Source: Nymphalis io (taxonomy: Eukaryota > Arthropoda > Insecta > Lepidoptera > Nymphalidae). From it: DNA of 64,000 nucleotides. The notes beneath the pieces are model-generated. The model worked only from the letters and a program-made list of their open reading frames with translations, had not been told where the DNA came from and did no database searches. The stretch is from positions 13,645,001-13,709,000 of the forward strand of contig NC_065895.1 in NCBI RefSeq assembly GCF_905147045.1. The letters run 5' to 3'. Shown piece by piece: positions 1 to 13,081 of the stretch (the stretch's first letter is position 1; each line of letters opens with the position of its first letter). Made by a program: the position numbers and the translations under genes.

Positions 1-51
1 CTCGTTTCTCCTTTGTTGAGTATCTATATATTTTTTATCTAATAATTTTAG

Positions 52-1351
52 GGTCTCCATTCGGCTAGCGTACCCGGCATTCTCGCCCTGGACATCAATC
101 CGTCCGACCACAGTCGACTGTTGACCGGCGGTAACGACCGCAACGCGACCGTATTCAACAAGGACACGGAGCAGGTGGTCGCCATTCTCAAGGGGCACAC
201 CAAGAAGGTGACGCGCGTTATCTACCACCCGGACGAGGACACGGTCATCACCGCCTCACCGGACCACACTATACGCGTATGGAATGTGCCTACGTTAGTA
301 TTTCAGTTCTTTGATTTTTAATATATTACAATTAATACTCTGTACTTAACTCTAATTCTGAGATAAATAATTTTAAAAATTATATTTAATATCTGTAACT
401 GTTTAAAAGAAAAATGTTGCTTGAATCTATTGTACTGTTTAGTTTAATAGGAATTAATAGTTCCTTATAGTTGGTGAAATATATATATTATATATTTCAC
501 CAACATCCTTGATGCTAATATTATAATTTGTGTGTATATGGTAGATCTCAGACTACGGTGTTGCTGCGCTCGCACGACGGGCCGGTGACGGGTTTGTCGC
601 TGCACCCCACGGGCGACTACGTCTTGTCCACCTCCACCGACCAGCACTGGGCCTTCTCAGACATACGCACCGGCACACTGCTCACCAAGGTAAAAATTTT
701 ATCCAGAGATCATTAAGCAACCAAAATCATCGTATTGATATGTATTCAGTCGCTTTTCTAACTTCACTATCATTATACAAAATAAAAATCCATTGTAAAT
801 AATGTACATAAAAGCCTCACGTTAGGTTGTTATGAAGCATTATTTAATTTGATTTATATATTTAGGTTAGCGATGCTTCTGGCGTAAGCCTCACAACAGC
901 ACAGTTCCATCCAGACGGTCTCATCTTCGGAACTGGCACCGAAGACTCGCAAGTAAAGATCTGGGATTTAAAGGAGCAAAGCAACGTGGCCAACTTCCCC
1001 GGACACGCCGGACCCGTCACCTCGATATCGTTTTCAGAAAACGGTTACTACCTAGCCACGGCGGCCGAGGATTCCTGTGTGAAGCTGTGGGACTTGAGGA
1101 AGTTGAAGAACTTCAAGACCATCCAGTTGGATGAGGGCTACGCTATTAAGGAGTTGTGCTTCGACCAGAGTGGTACCTACTTAGCGATAGCCGGTACGGA
1201 TGTGAGGGTGTACTTGTGCCGGCAGTGGCAGGAGCTGAAGGTGTTCAACGACCACACAGCATCCGCAACTGGAGTTCGCTTCGGCAAGAATGCTCAGTAC
1301 CTCGCGTCTACGAGTATGGACCGTACGCTCAAACTGTATGGTATTGAGTAA
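52..1351 (+). CDS. Prp19: Pre-mRNA-processing factor 19, 3' part (WD40 propeller), partial
   Basis: Core member of the Prp19/NineTeen complex of the spliceosome and a U-box E3 ubiquitin ligase in the nucleus. Three exons are visible: 52-293, 545-689 and 866-1351. Acceptor AGs lie at 50-51, 543-544 and 864-865, donor GTs at 294 and 690, and the phases join cleanly (2, then 0). They encode 290 residues of the C-terminal WD40 propeller. It starts GLHSASVPGILALDINPSD and includes KGHTKKVTRVIYHP, VTGLSLHPTGDYVLS, FHPDGLIFGTGT, NVANFPGHAGPVTSISFSEN and LWDLRKLKNFKT, all closely matching the animal PRPF19 sequence as I remember it. The protein stops at TAA 1349-1351. About 200 N-terminal residues (U-box and coiled coil) lie upstream of base 1. 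The next gene (RNF185) is convergent. Confidence 0.96.
470..504. repeat. Perfect inverted repeat in a Prp19 intron
   Basis: Arms 470-485 and 489-504 are exact 16-bp reverse complements around a 3-base AT centre. They lie 40 bases before the acceptor of Prp19 exon 545-689. In RNA this would form a strong hairpin just upstream of the splice acceptor. Confidence 0.8.
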
Positions 1352-1990
1352 TTTTATATCAAGAGCTAAATTCACTATTTGTTTTTACACATTTTTTTAA
1401 TAACAGAATTATTATTATATCCTTGTCTTCACAAGTGTCACTTTAAGTCGAGGGTATAAAATAAAGTAGGCTAACGATAAGTATAATTTTAGTATTGTGT
1501 TAAGTTAACAATATCATTTTCCCTTTATATAAGACTTAAATGCGGGTGATGTCTATACTGTTTGTATGATGTGAATGATGTTTTGACTGTTTATGAGATA
1601 GATGTTGGTGATAACAACACACAAGAATGTAGTTACTATTTGAAATAACCAAACTTGTACTACTACCGAACACTATGTAGGACAAACATCTAAACATTAT
1701 ATGGATCCTGTCATATTTCTGTTGCTGACCGTGACTTCAGTAATATGTAATCTACTTGTGTAATGACTCCGACTGTGTCGTGGTTGGATGGTCAGATGTC
1801 TAAATGGATGACATGAATGTGATCAAGGTTGAATGCATTTCTTGAATCACTCTTTATATATCTATGTATACATAAGGCCATACATACATGTTCCAATTGA
1901 TTTAATGTCCAGAATGTTATCTCTATATTTTGAAAATCTTATTGTAATTAGTAAATAAAGTGAGTGACAAAATTATACACATACACATGT
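1352..1990 (+). terminator. Prp19 3' UTR and candidate poly(A) sites
   Basis: No ORF in this stretch. Two AATAAA signals follow the stop: one at 1460-1465 and a second at 1954-1959, the latter followed by a T-rich, GT-containing tract near 1988. Either could end the transcript; the sequence does not decide between them. Confidence 0.55.
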
Positions 1991-4945
1991 TTTTTTTTCT
2001 TTTCAAACCATATATCGTTGGTCTGATGGCGTTTAAACCTGTAGATTCCCAGATGAGGAATTAAATAAAAGTTAATATATATCAAAGCCATGTTACAGTC
2101 TAGCTTCGCAGAGGAACTTGTGATGTTGTTTGTGTGCTTTAGAATGTCCCGTTAGAAATTTATAAGTTCATCTGGTATATGTTGATGACAAAGCTTGTAC
2201 GTTAGATAATATGTACATTGATAAATCGCAAATGGGTTGCCTAACTAAATCACGGGCCAACACTGTTAATTTATATTAACTTTAATTCTATGCCTATTTA
2301 CCTGTTTGGACTTTGCAAATTCATAGTTGTGCTAAAGAGAAAGTAGACAACCTATATTTATCCGGATGTTTGTGTAAAATTCTCTCGACTAATGTTCGAT
2401 TTGCCTCAACAACGAGTCGGGGGGAAGTTGTTTAAAAAGTGAATTAAAGTTAATATTAATTAACAGTGGTGGTCTGTGATTCAGCTAGGCAAACCATTTG
2501 CGATTTATAAATGTACATGCCATCTAACATATAAGTTTTGTCATCATGAAATAACAGATGATATATATTTCTGATATAGTGTATCTCTTACTACAACGTA
2601 AACAGCTGCCCGGCGCTTAGAAGAGAAACATAACAAGTAACATTAGAATAATGAAAACTCTCAAACTTGATAGCATCGTTTATTTTAATAATTTACAGTT
2701 TAAACAGTTGATAATAATTATATACACTTATATTACAGGAATATTAAAATAAATCTACCGAATTCGTTAAATAAAACTATCCGTCCGTGGTGTCGGGTCA
2801 TCGACCTCCCCCAACTGAACTACAACTAGCGTTACGCCTGCACGCGTTACAGACGATTCTTTACACAAAATATCATTTACAAACTAAATTTAGAAATACG
2901 ATCACGAGTCACGGAGTTAAAGGCCCCTTCGTTTGTTTTTGTGTGAGCGATAAAAATACGTAACTTAAATAGAAAAGTACGAAACACGTATTTGTAGATA
3001 TATCTATAATGAAAATATATTTACTCTGTGATTTCAGTGTTGCCACACTTACGCACACACCTTGTACGTTATCTGTATCAAAGCCAAGAAACGATAACAA
3101 CTAATTCAGAACTTTCACAAATATCACGATACATGTAAATGCGATTTCGTTTACTCGGCGTGGCGAGAAAGGTCGCGCTTCTATCCTCCAGATAGGTGCA
3201 AATAAATAATCTTGTTTACTCGTTTTAAAACTCTACGTTTCATCGTGATATGCTTCCGAAGACAATAAATTATCGTTGCTGTGCTTAAAAAACGTACCTG
3301 AAATCTATACCAACATTATAATTGCGAAATTAACTGTTTGTTTGTTACGCTTTCCCCGCTAAACTAATGAACCAATTGTGACGAAATATGGTATGAAGGA
3401 AGCTTAAATCCCAAGGAAGGATATGATAGGCTACTTTTTAAACTTAAAATCTGTCCCCCTCCCAAGCCGGCTAAAACTAATGTAGGCAGGTATATATAAA
3501 TACCACGTAAAGTTATTTTTGTGTCGCGCTACTTTTCTGTTTAAGCTACTCTACGATTTAAAAATCACATAATTCACTTCGTAAACGATCTAATTTTAAA
3601 GCCCTTAGTATAAGTCTTGCTACCTTATTCCTTTCACCAACGATTAATTCATTTTTCAATCAAAAATGCTAAATTTTATAATTCACACCAATCACCAAAT
3701 CGCGCAAAAACACTTACAATTTATAATTTGCATGCATCGAATTGTTTTTAGACGTCTGTACTTAAGATAACAAAATACCTTAAGTCCTATTTCGATGCGA
3801 GTTCCACAAAGGAATCTATAAAATAATATTTTTTCTTTTAATTGAAACCGACCATTAACAATGATTATATTATATAGTTTCGTTGAAACAAAAGAATCTG
3901 ATTTTATTTTTTGTTTATTTTATTTCCGTGTTATTAATTGAACGTACTTAACGTTCACTTAAAACATTTATTTGGATTTATGTTTTTCATATATCTTTTT
4001 TGACATTCAATTATTTTGAATACGTTAAAAATTTTTGTTTGTGTTTCAATCGCGAAAAATAAAGAAGACAACCTTTTATTGCAATACAAAACGTTCTTAT
4101 GAATAATTCATTGCTTGGTTAGAATGTATATTTAGTATTATTACTATATTTATGTTCATTTTGTAATTCATCTCAACAATATTTACTAATTCCATTCGTT
4201 TAGTAAGCACTTAAGCGAGTGAAAATTAATTTAAAGTTTGTATTGGTTATTACCTACATTAAAAGGAGTGAAACTGAGCCGAAGTTAAACAAAATATTTT
4301 GTACTATACGTCATATGTTTAAAAATAGTTTGTATACAATTGTAACGTTATGTAAATATGTATATATATGTATATGTTCGCCGGATATTCATTCATAGTT
4401 TCGAGATCAATGTCAGCTGTCCTGTTGTCAAATCGTGCACTATTTTAATATTTTATAAAGTGAACTAAAGCTGAATATAACTATATAATCATAACACACA
4501 AAGGCAATCAACAAATTAATCGACGAAGCAATAAGCACCAGTCTTCAGAGTTTAATGCAATCCGTTTAGCATTAAGGCTCTCACACACTTTACGATGTAC
4601 CGGAGACGATAACCGTTTATTATACATGAGGTCATACACGAAACGAATGACTTTGTGTTCACACCGTGCTAAAAGCGTGTATGATAAAGCAGCTGCACAC
4701 CGTCGAGTGTGCGTCGACCTTACACCGACGCGATCCGGCTAGCGTTAGATAGCGTTGCTAAGCTATCAATGGTTGATTTTGAAACTTTGTAAAAACTCGT
4801 GAGATTATCGATAGTTCATCGATGTCGGGTCCGCGCGCGGCACCTCGGTCACAAGCGGTGTTCCGGTAACGTGCCTCGCGTGCTACGAGTGTGCGGCCAG
4901 TGTGCGGAGCGACACGGGGGCGAGGGGGCGGCGCCGGGGGTCTGG
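1991..4945 (-). other. RNF185 3' UTR and intergenic DNA between convergent genes
   Basis: AT-rich, no supported coding region on either strand. Minus-strand AATAAA motifs (read as TTTATT) at 4075-4080 and 2679-2684 are candidate ends of the RNF185 transcript, giving a 3' UTR of about 0.9 or 2.3 kb. A dispersed repeat fragment lies at about 3305-3480. I see nothing else. Confidence 0.4.
3305..3480 (+). repeat. Dispersed lepidopteran repeat ('ATTATAATTGCGAAA' type)
   Basis: The stretch reads accaacattataattgcgaa, then a run of TTTG repeats, 'ttacgctttccccgctaaac', 'aaatatggtatgaaggaagc' and 'ggctactttttaaac'. It shares the ATTATAAxTGCGAA start and the 'cxxctaaac' segment with 19494-19640. This layout is common in lepidopteran genomes and resembles non-autonomous Helitron-like elements; the assignment is from memory. 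Confidence 0.5.
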
Positions 4946-7900
4946 TCATGCGAAGATGAGCCACAGCACGAACAGGATCGCGACCCACAGGAAGATCTTC
5001 GACAGGAACTGCTCCTCTTCGAACTGCGCCGTGCCGCGCGGAGCTGTCGACATTACGTTCTGTTACTTCTCTAATCTTTGTATACATATTGCTGACATAC
5101 TGCTAATGTCCGCTATAGACCCTCTGAAGGTTCTTCGCGAATCGTGTGTAACAGAAGTGATATTAGAAAAAATAAGTCAGTGTAAATTTAGGATACTTTT
5201 AAATAAATTTTAGTGTTCGTGACTTTTGTTGTTTTTTTTTTTAAACTAAAGTACTGGACTAACATTTCGCATATTAAGTAGCGGTCAGCGTCGGTTCAGT
5301 TCAATGATCTCTATCACAATTTTAATTTTACTTGAAACGTGTTTTTACAAAACTAGTGATTTTCGCCTGACGCGAGATAAAAAAAATGGGGGTCAACGAT
5401 TATCAAGAAATAATTAATATTATCACAGGTGCCCACTGACCACTGACCGTCACGCGACCGTGTGACTGTGACACATAAATACTTCATGTATGCTCTTTGT
5501 TTATCAATATTAGTTGTAAGTAAATCATACAATGTTTCTAAATCAAATTACTAAAATACAATATATCAGAACGAAAATATAATAGTTGTCGAAATGCTAA
5601 ATACCAAATGTGGTTTCGTTTTTAATTAACATTTAAATAATTTTAATTTCATTACATTTTACATTATAGTTTTCCTTAAAACGGTAGAGTTCGATTAAAT
5701 AGTTTGTTCGAATAAATTTACAAATCACGCAAACTATTTAAAAATAAAACCGAATTCAGAATCTTTCGTCTCCTTCATTTTATGTTTGATTTAGTTGCTT
5801 AATAATTTACGTATAGTTTTGGGTTGCGATGAGTACGATGTTACATGAATATATATTCTTGCTAGTTTAATGAAATACATCTGATTTAATTAGACCTATT
5901 CACCTGTTTTCTTTGTGTTATTTTATTATGTTTGTGAAGCTAGAGTATTGCTTTGATTAAATAATTATAACGCGGCGGCTTCGTTCATAAACTAATTAGC
6001 AATCACTCATCACCGAGATTCTACACTAACTATGAGCAAATCAGATTAGAACAATATCAGTGTATATCGCTTTAGCAAATGCACTGTAATTGGGTTTAAA
6101 GATGGCTGCAGCTTCCTTATTCACCAACAGCTTCATATAACAAATAAAACATACATTAGTCTATCGTGTTTTCCGAGTTGTTTTGATCGTCTATCAAAAG
6201 GAATAACATATAAAAATAAAATAAAACCCCGCTGAGTTTCTTTTGCCGGTTCTTCTCAGGTCTGAGGTGTTTATTTCCGAACCGGTGGTAGATTTATGAC
6301 AATCAATAAGTAAGTGTAACGCTTCTATATTGAATACTTTGACTTTGTCGCCAGCACCTACCCGCACTAGGCCGGGGGTCACCGAAATTGAAGGTCGACG
6401 TGAAGACGCCGAAGGGGAATGCGCCGATGCCGAAGGACATGTGGAAACCCTCGCCGAAGCCGAAGCCGGGGAAGCCGCTGTTGCTCTCGGGCTCCGTGCG
6501 TTGCCCCGCTGGCCGTGGAGGCACCTTGGACGAAACATTTTTTTAGTACAATAACAATACAAACATTATTTTCGATGGTAACCGTACCTAACAAAATCTA
6601 AAACCGGTTGATATACACAGAAGGAAAAGGTTGTACCAAGGAATATCTTATGGATAGTTTAAATTATTAAGAGACCGTTGATGACATGGAGATAGAACAC
6701 GAAGCATCTTAACCGAAGACGACATGGGTTTTTGCGTCATTACTTCGCAATTAACGGCGAATAAAAACATCGTATGAAAATTGCATAGCAGCCCGGGACG
6801 AAATAACGTCCGCACATTTACTACTTATTGATTCGCTAACGTCTTGCATTGGCATATGGGGTGTAAAGGAGTATATGTTTAAAATATTGAGTTATATGCG
6901 CCCCTTTTGGACGACAGTATAATCTATTTACTTCTATCGGCATTAAAGGTAATTTTCCAATGATGCATATGCAATAGTAGCTACACAGTAACTTGGACAT
7001 ACTATTGTTAGTTGCTTTTGTAGAGTATAAAACAGTAAATTAATGATGCAGGTATTTGCAAATCAAAAACTTTAGTTTTTTTACAAGTATCTACCAACCA
7101 CGGTTGGCGTGGTTGGTAGATACTTGCCTTTTCACGCCGAAGGTTGTGGGTTCGATTCCCACCCAGGACAGACATTTGTGTGCATGAACATGTCTGTTTG
7201 TCCTGAGTCTGGGTGTAATTTTCTATATAATTATGTATTTACAAAAGAAAAATAGTATATGTAGTATATCAGTTGTCTGGTTCCCATAGCACAAGCTTTG
7301 TACAAGCTTAATTTGGGATCAGATGGCCGTGTGTGAAAAATGTCCCAGGATATTATTATTATTATTATTTGAAAATATTACGTAATATCGCATTATTGCG
7401 GTATGCGAGGAAATTCGCGCATTAATCAGACAGAATAGTTTTACCGAATATTCGGTATTCGGTCTGACGTCAAACATTCTATTCGTCGCAAGTATAATTT
7501 GTCACCACGCCATTTAATATAATACAGCATATCATATTTCTTTGCAAACCGCTTATATGTATTTAAATATCGTAAAATGTCATTGATATCATATTATTTT
7601 GTTTTGGGACATTTATTTAATCTCGAAAGTAATATGCGATATAAATAACTTTAATAAAACAAAAACATGCAAACTTACTTATCAGTCGTATAAGAAAATA
7701 AAACTAAAGATAGAATTTTAATATCGTTTCGGTTCAAATTGAATAAACAAGGAAGATATTCGATATACGAGATGTGAAACTTGCACAACGAGACTTTGAA
7801 ATGTCAAAAACACCACGTATTTCGTCAAATAACAGATTTATTTCATTTCTTAATGTATTTTAAGATATAATAATAATAAACTTGCAGTAGTCGCAATACA

Positions 7901-10900
7901 TGAAATAATAATAAATCCTTGAACAATATTAACAAGAGCAAAACTACGCCTTTTATCCCATATCGAGGGAATTTTAATAAATTTAAATACGATAATATGA
8001 TCAGTATAAAAATACTGGTGGTGTCCTACCAAGGTTCCCAAGGTTGGTGGCGCATTGGCGATGTAAGCGATGGTTAACATTTCTTATGTCTATGGGCGTT
8101 GGTGACCACATACCATCAGGTGGCCCATATGCTCGTCTGCGTCTACCTTATACTATAAAAAAAACGTAGTCAAGTTCAATTAAATGATGTAAATCCACGA
8201 GTACACTAGACACTTTTTTTTCTTTACTCTTATATATATTGTGATAACATCTACAAAGCTTTATGACGTCAAAAAGAAGATAAGCATTATTGTCTATGGA
8301 GTTAATCAACTTTTTAACATATGCTTAACATACGCGAAAAATTCTTAAATTCCTTAATGCGTCACCAAGATAACGGTCGAGCGTTAAAACGAACTTAGTG
8401 CGACCTTTCTAAATATAGCAGTAAGATAAGTTATAAAAACTGTAATTATTTTTATACTGACCTTTAATAAAGCTATCGAGTATCACTACCGCAATTGTTT
8501 ACGGGTCTTCAACCGATTTAAAATTGCTAATACACTTATTTTTTTAAAGCGCTACATTGGTGGTAGGACTTTGTGCAAGTCTGTTTGGGTAGCTACCTAC
8601 TGGCCAGATATTCTACCGCAACAAAGCATAACTTAGTATTGTGTTCCGGTAGTACCTTCGTAGAGCAGTGAATTTAGATATTCAATATATTTTATGGTTC
8701 ATATTTAAATAACATTCGGTAAAACATTCGCGAATTGTTGATTGTCAAAACCAAAACATATTATTATATATACAAATATTAATATAGAATACTAAAAAAT
8801 GGAGAATTCATAAAAAAATACTTTATAATAATATTATAAAAACTAGCTCTACTGCAGGTTCTGCATTACAGTTCAAAATAATGCAGTTACCTGTCAAAGT
8901 TAAATATTGTGGCTCAAAGCGAAACACAGGTAGCGGCGACGGTGTTTTAGGATCAATAATTAGATAACGGCAAGACTGGACGACACATAACTATCCGAAT
9001 AACATAATAATAATAAATAAAATAAAAGTGTTTAGGAATCGATATAATCTCCATTCTCAAAATAAAAAAGTACAAACACACGGTATTATTTTGCCTATAA
9101 TATCTTCTAAGTGACAACTAATATGAATACAAATTAAATGCTACTAAATTGAATAAATATAAAAAACATTAATCTCTTCACGTTTCTTATATAAAAAAAC
9201 AATCTAGTATTATTTTGTCATTGATTAAGCTGAAGTTATACCACACGAGCAACATAACCTTTTAAATAGCTCATGTCTATAATCACACTGTTCTCTCTCC
9301 CTTCACACCGGAACACGACAAGGCGTTTCATTTATAAACAATTTTAACGCAGTATTGTAATAAAATTATCTTTAGATTTTTTTGATTGTTGGTGATATCA
9401 CGTGACTTTTTCAATAAGAGTTCCTTATTGAAAAAGAATGTTCGTATGTACTGTCTTATGAATAGTTTTTTTCTTAACTCTTAACCACCACGCTGCTCCA
9501 ATGCAAGTTGGTGGTTAAGAGTTAATACACATGTGGCAGAATTTCAGTGAAATTAGACACTGGAGACAATTGGACAATGGAGGTTTCCTCACGATGTTAT
9601 CCTTCAACGTAAATCACGAAATTAATTATAAACATAAATTAAGCACATGAAAATTCAGTGGTGCTTGCTCGAGTTTGAACCCACGATCAAGGGATACGAT
9701 TTACACGTTCTAACCACTGTGCCATCTCCATTTTTCTCCATTATGTGAATTTCGCATTAATCCCTATTAAGGAAATAATATGTATATTTGTTGTTAACAA
9801 AGTCATACGACGACGAAGTTTAGTTTATCTTCAAATATTTCGCAAAATACATATATCCTTTCTGCAAAACTCGCCTCCATGAGATTCAAGCAAATGACAG
9901 TTTTATCTTAAAGACTGAATAATCTCTTATAATATCACAAGTCTAGAATTTTCCTATTAGACTTGATCGTTTGTTGAAAATGTGGAAATTGAATAAACAT
10001 GTAGGCTTGTGTTTAATGCAAATAGGTAATATTCAAGGCAATTCAAGAATTTATGTAAATAAATATATTTACATAAATTCTCATATGTATGCCCAATTGC
10101 CCAACTGCAGCTCATGAGGTGTAATCAATACATTCTAATCAAGTATTAGTACCTAGGCGGCGGTTCTAATAATGATTGGTTAGAATGTTTTTGTTTGAAA
10201 AATTGTATTTTATCAGGAAACACGTTTTATAAATAAACTTAAAAAGCAAACCCCTATTTAAATAACAAAATTGTGACAAATCGTTAGAGCATTTTCTAAA
10301 ATACGTGATATAAATTTATATACAGGAATTGCTAATTTAATATTGTTAGATAAGATAAATGAACAAAAACTAAAAAACAAACTGGTTCGAAATTCATTGC
10401 GCATGACACAAATGACAACGTCATACGGAAATTCAAAGTTTGTATTCTACCATTGTTTAAAAAAAAAGAATTTGTTTAAAGAAAATATTAAAAAAAAACA
10501 TACTAAGCATAACTAACGTCATCACTAGAAGATGTCTACAAGACGAGCACACTTATAAAAACTTTCATTGCATGTCAGATTTCAACTTTAAGCACTGGCC
10601 AACTGCGCTGGCTTCTTAATTTGAGGAATATTTTATAAAACCTGGCCGTATATTCACATACAATTGATAAAAATAACGGCCATTGGGTAATTTTGGTTTA
10701 TTATTACACAGCAATACAAAATATCCATTTTTGGCGGTAAAATAACGGATGAGTGAATGGTACCTGGTATGTTTATTTGTATATTTTGTTTAACTATTTA
10801 AAAAAAATATTCTAGTTATTTCAATTTTTTATATAATTTTAGTAAAAGTAAATTAAAACATTTTTTAATTACTGACAGAGGCATAGACATAGTCGAAGGA

Positions 10901-13081
10901 TAAATAAAAAATAATGTTTAGTACATTAGGAATGTCATGTCGGCTATCTCGTGTTAACTCTTGTCATCTGATAAAATATACGACGTAACTGTAAACATAG
11001 CATTGATAGTTCTATGACGATATAAATATAGCTTAACAAGGTGTGAAAGTTCAAATTTAATTAAAGCAATTGCGTCATTTAACTGCATCTCCGGAAAAAC
11101 AGACATTATGTTCTTAGACTTGTTACTATGGTTAGTAAAGAATCTTTTGCTTACAAGAATAAATAGAAAAAGTATGTTTTATTTGTTTTCTTCGTATTAT
11201 GATATAAATAGTATTCCTCTTATTGTATAAAACAACATTTACAATTTATTTTATTACTATTTTCTATGTGATGTTGCTGTTTGTATTATTCTAGGTCAAG
11301 GGTTAAACAAGGAAAATTTTAATATCATGTTTGCTTTTATTTAATTGATTTTGTACTCTCTATTGCATCGATCATCTCCTTTTGTATCTTACAGGACATA
11401 GGAGAAATAATCTATGCCTTGTTGGCACAGGTTAGCTATTAAGCAAAGAATTGTACAAATCATGTAATGCCTATTTTATTTACATATAATGTTGTTTACA
11501 CAACAACATCTGTTGTTGTTTACTCATCAACAATCTTATTATATCGAATTAATATAATATAAAATTGTTGCAAGTTATCAGTTTTTTTGGTAATTGCTAA
11601 ATAGGATGTTTCAATAGATTAGTATAGTTTAGTTTAGATTAGTAGATTAGTATAGTTAGGATTTTATATTATTGATGGCTTTGTAACTACAGTAAAAAAA
11701 TTATATATATATAATTAATAATTGAAGAAAGAATTTTTAGTTAACCATTTACTTATGGTAATGCACAATAAGGGAAGGCGAGGCGAGTTTACTCCACTCT
11801 ATAACAGCTAATTTAATGAAACTGTGTAATAGAATAAACCTATTTTCAGAGACTTGTCATTGAATAACAAAGTATTAAAGAACTGTCAACAATGTATATT
11901 TTTAATCACTTTTTACTTTATATGTATAAATCTTTCTTACTTGAAATGAAACAATGCAAACATTGATTTATTAACATATTGTTTCAAAACTCTTAATTAT
12001 GTTGAACTGTAGATTTGTTAATGCTATTTAATTATTGTCTATTAAATTATAAAATTTCATACCAAACTACAGACCAAGAAGTTGAGTTTACTGATTATTT
12101 CGATTTATATATATTTTACTACTACAGAATTAAGTAAAAAACATATTAAAGATATGACAAAAAATTCATAAATTGAAAAAGAAAGAACTCAATTATTGCC
12201 TATAAATGAGTTTAATAATAATATGCTATTTAATCATTTTTTATTTTTATACGTTTTTATTTATTTACAAAAATATTATACTATAATCAGTAAAAACTGT
12301 TACTAACTCTTATGTATGAATAAGTTTTAAAATGACTGGTGTATTTTATTATAACAATACATTTATTTCAATTTTAAATTATTTATTATGGTCATTTATG
12401 TTCTGAATAAAAAACAAAGTAAATGCTACAAATGAGTTATTAATTTAATTTAATTTTCAATTAAATCTTTCAATACATTAGCTTACTTAGCAACTTATGA
12501 CTTAGTTATCTGATAATACTCATTTCTGCTTACCTTATTTCTAGGGTCTTCCTGTTTTGTATTTCCTCTGCCATACAGTGGAATGACCTTCTCTCTGCTT
12601 ATAGCTGCTTTGCAAACTGGACACACTTGCCGACTCGGTCTGGTCTCTAACCACTGGTGCAGACATGGCCAGCTATAAAAAACGAGTTAATTAAACTTGT
12701 TTCGGCTACATTTACAAGTTTTAAACAAATTAAATTATGATCCAAAACTGTAATTGAAAACAAATAATTCACAACATTTTGGAAAAAAAAAACACCCAAC
12801 TGTTAGATACTATGTTTCTAGAAATGGTTTGGATATGCTTTTATACTGAAAGTAATTTCGTTTGGTTGTTATAACAACATTTAATTAGTACAAAATAAGA
12901 ATACGATTTTAGTTAAAAGAACTTACCAGAAAAGATGTCCGCACATGCTAACCACGGCATCTCGTGCCGTGTCTAGGCAGATGTTGCATTCCAGCATACG
13001 CTCGTCACGTTTCTCCTCCTCCCCACCAGCATCTCCTCCAGGCGCTGATGCACTTGCTTTAGGCTCACTTGTTTCTGCCAT
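4946..13081 (-). CDS. RNF185: RNF185/RNF5-type membrane-anchored RING E3 ubiquitin ligase
   Basis: ER-membrane E3 ligase; the family acts in ER-associated degradation. Four minus-strand coding exons: 12927-13081, 12534-12672, 6362-6524 and 4946-5043. They join in phase into 184 aa (human RNF185 is about 192). ATG at 13081-13079; a longer in-frame start upstream gives an unfamiliar N-terminus and was rejected. The RING (C3HC4) has all ligands: C32, C35, C47, H49, C52, C55, C69, C72. Next come PLYGRGNTKQEDPRNK and the family's hydrophobic FGFGEGFHMSFGIGAFPFG segment (residues 119-137). A single C-terminal membrane helix follows EEEQFLSK at about 167-184. The large second intron (6525-12533) carries SINEs. 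The last acceptor (AG at 5044-5045) has a weak pyrimidine tract, but frame and homology fix it. RNF5 and RNF185 are a single-gene pair in many insects, so either name fits. Confidence 0.95.
5044..6361 (-). other. RNF185 intron 3
   Basis: AT-rich intron between the GFGFG/FPFG exon and the membrane-anchor exon. Donor GTAGGT is read at 6361-6356. No second gene or recognisable repeat is seen. Confidence 0.8.
7084..7126. repeat. Perfect 19-bp inverted repeat at the 5' edge of the family C SINE
   Basis: Bases 7084-7102 are the exact reverse complement of 7108-7126, the first 19 bases of the SINE, with a 5-base loop (gttgg). The left arm is foreign to the SINE itself, as if copied from it in reverse. 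Confidence 0.9.
7108..7370 (+). mobile_element. SINE family C (tRNA-derived, ATT-repeat tail)
   Basis: The 5' part resembles a tRNA with a Pol III B box (gtgggttcgattcccaccc, near 7146-7164) and an A-box-like ggcgtggttggtagatactt. A unique body follows (gtctgtttgtcctgagtctg ... ccatagcacaagctttgt ... gatcagatggccgtgtgtga). It ends in 'tcccagga' and an (ATT)n tail up to about 7370. It is not a tRNA gene: there is no cloverleaf 3' half. The layout matches a common lepidopteran SINE. It sits in RNF185 intron 2, antisense to the host gene. Confidence 0.8.
8015..8164 (+). mobile_element. SINE family A, 3' part
   Basis: Contains the family A core 'ggtggcgcattggcgatgta', 'agcgatggttaacatttctt' and the 3' motif 'taccatcaggtggcccatat', ending in a short A run. 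The 5' half is missing. Antisense to RNF185 within its intron. Confidence 0.8.
8558..8660 (+). mobile_element. SINE family A, 5' fragment
   Basis: Starts 'tggtggtaggactttgtgca' and includes 'ccagatattctaccgcaaca' and 'cttagtattgtgttccggt', matching the 5' half of the fuller copy at 43345-43646. The 3' half is absent. Confidence 0.7.
9406..9436. repeat. Perfect 13-bp inverted repeat
   Basis: Arms 9406-9418 and 9424-9436 are exact reverse complements with a 5-base loop. It is 38 bases from the second inverted repeat at 9474-9525. Confidence 0.85.
9474..9525. repeat. Perfect 17-bp inverted repeat at the truncated end of a family B SINE
   Basis: Arms 9474-9490 and 9509-9525 match exactly as reverse complements, with an 18-base spacer. 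The right arm and spacer belong to the SINE body (its ccaacccgcattggagcagc region read in reverse). The left arm ends where the normal SINE sequence stops. Confidence 0.88.
9484..9735 (-). mobile_element. SINE family B (tRNA-derived), 3'-truncated
   Basis: Read on the minus strand from 9735: 'gatggcacagtggttagaac' (A box), 'gatcgtgggttcaaactcga' (B box), 'caccactgaattttcatgtg', 'aacatcgtgaggaaacc' and 'tggagcagcgtggtgg'. The usual 'aataagctcc...' 3' tail is missing. The Pol III boxes and multiple window copies support a SINE. Confidence 0.82.
10046..10081. repeat. Perfect 16-bp inverted repeat
   Basis: Arms 10046-10061 and 10066-10081 are exact reverse complements around a 4-base AT loop, in RNF185 intron 2. 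Confidence 0.85.

Larger units (their letters stand above)
6525..12533 (-). other. RNF185 intron 2, repeat-bearing
   Basis: Six-kilobase intron. It contains a family C SINE (7108-7370), two family A SINE pieces (8015-8164, 8558-8660), a family B SINE (9484-9735) and several perfect inverted repeats. A short tandem array of TTAGTATAG-like units lies at about 11615-11660. Apart from these it is featureless AT-rich DNA with no coding potential that I can support. Confidence 0.7.

Noticed and set aside
4946..5053. A 35-codon minus-strand ORF with a stop just upstream and one membrane helix, looking like a micropeptide gene.
   Set aside because: Its last 32 codons are the final exon of RNF185: the family ending EEEQFLSKIFLWVA and the phase match to the exon at 6362-6524 place the acceptor inside the ORF, after its ATG.
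7108..7170. Possible tRNA gene because of a good B box.
   Set aside because: No acceptor-stem partner or cloverleaf 3' half; it continues into a SINE body with an ATT tail.
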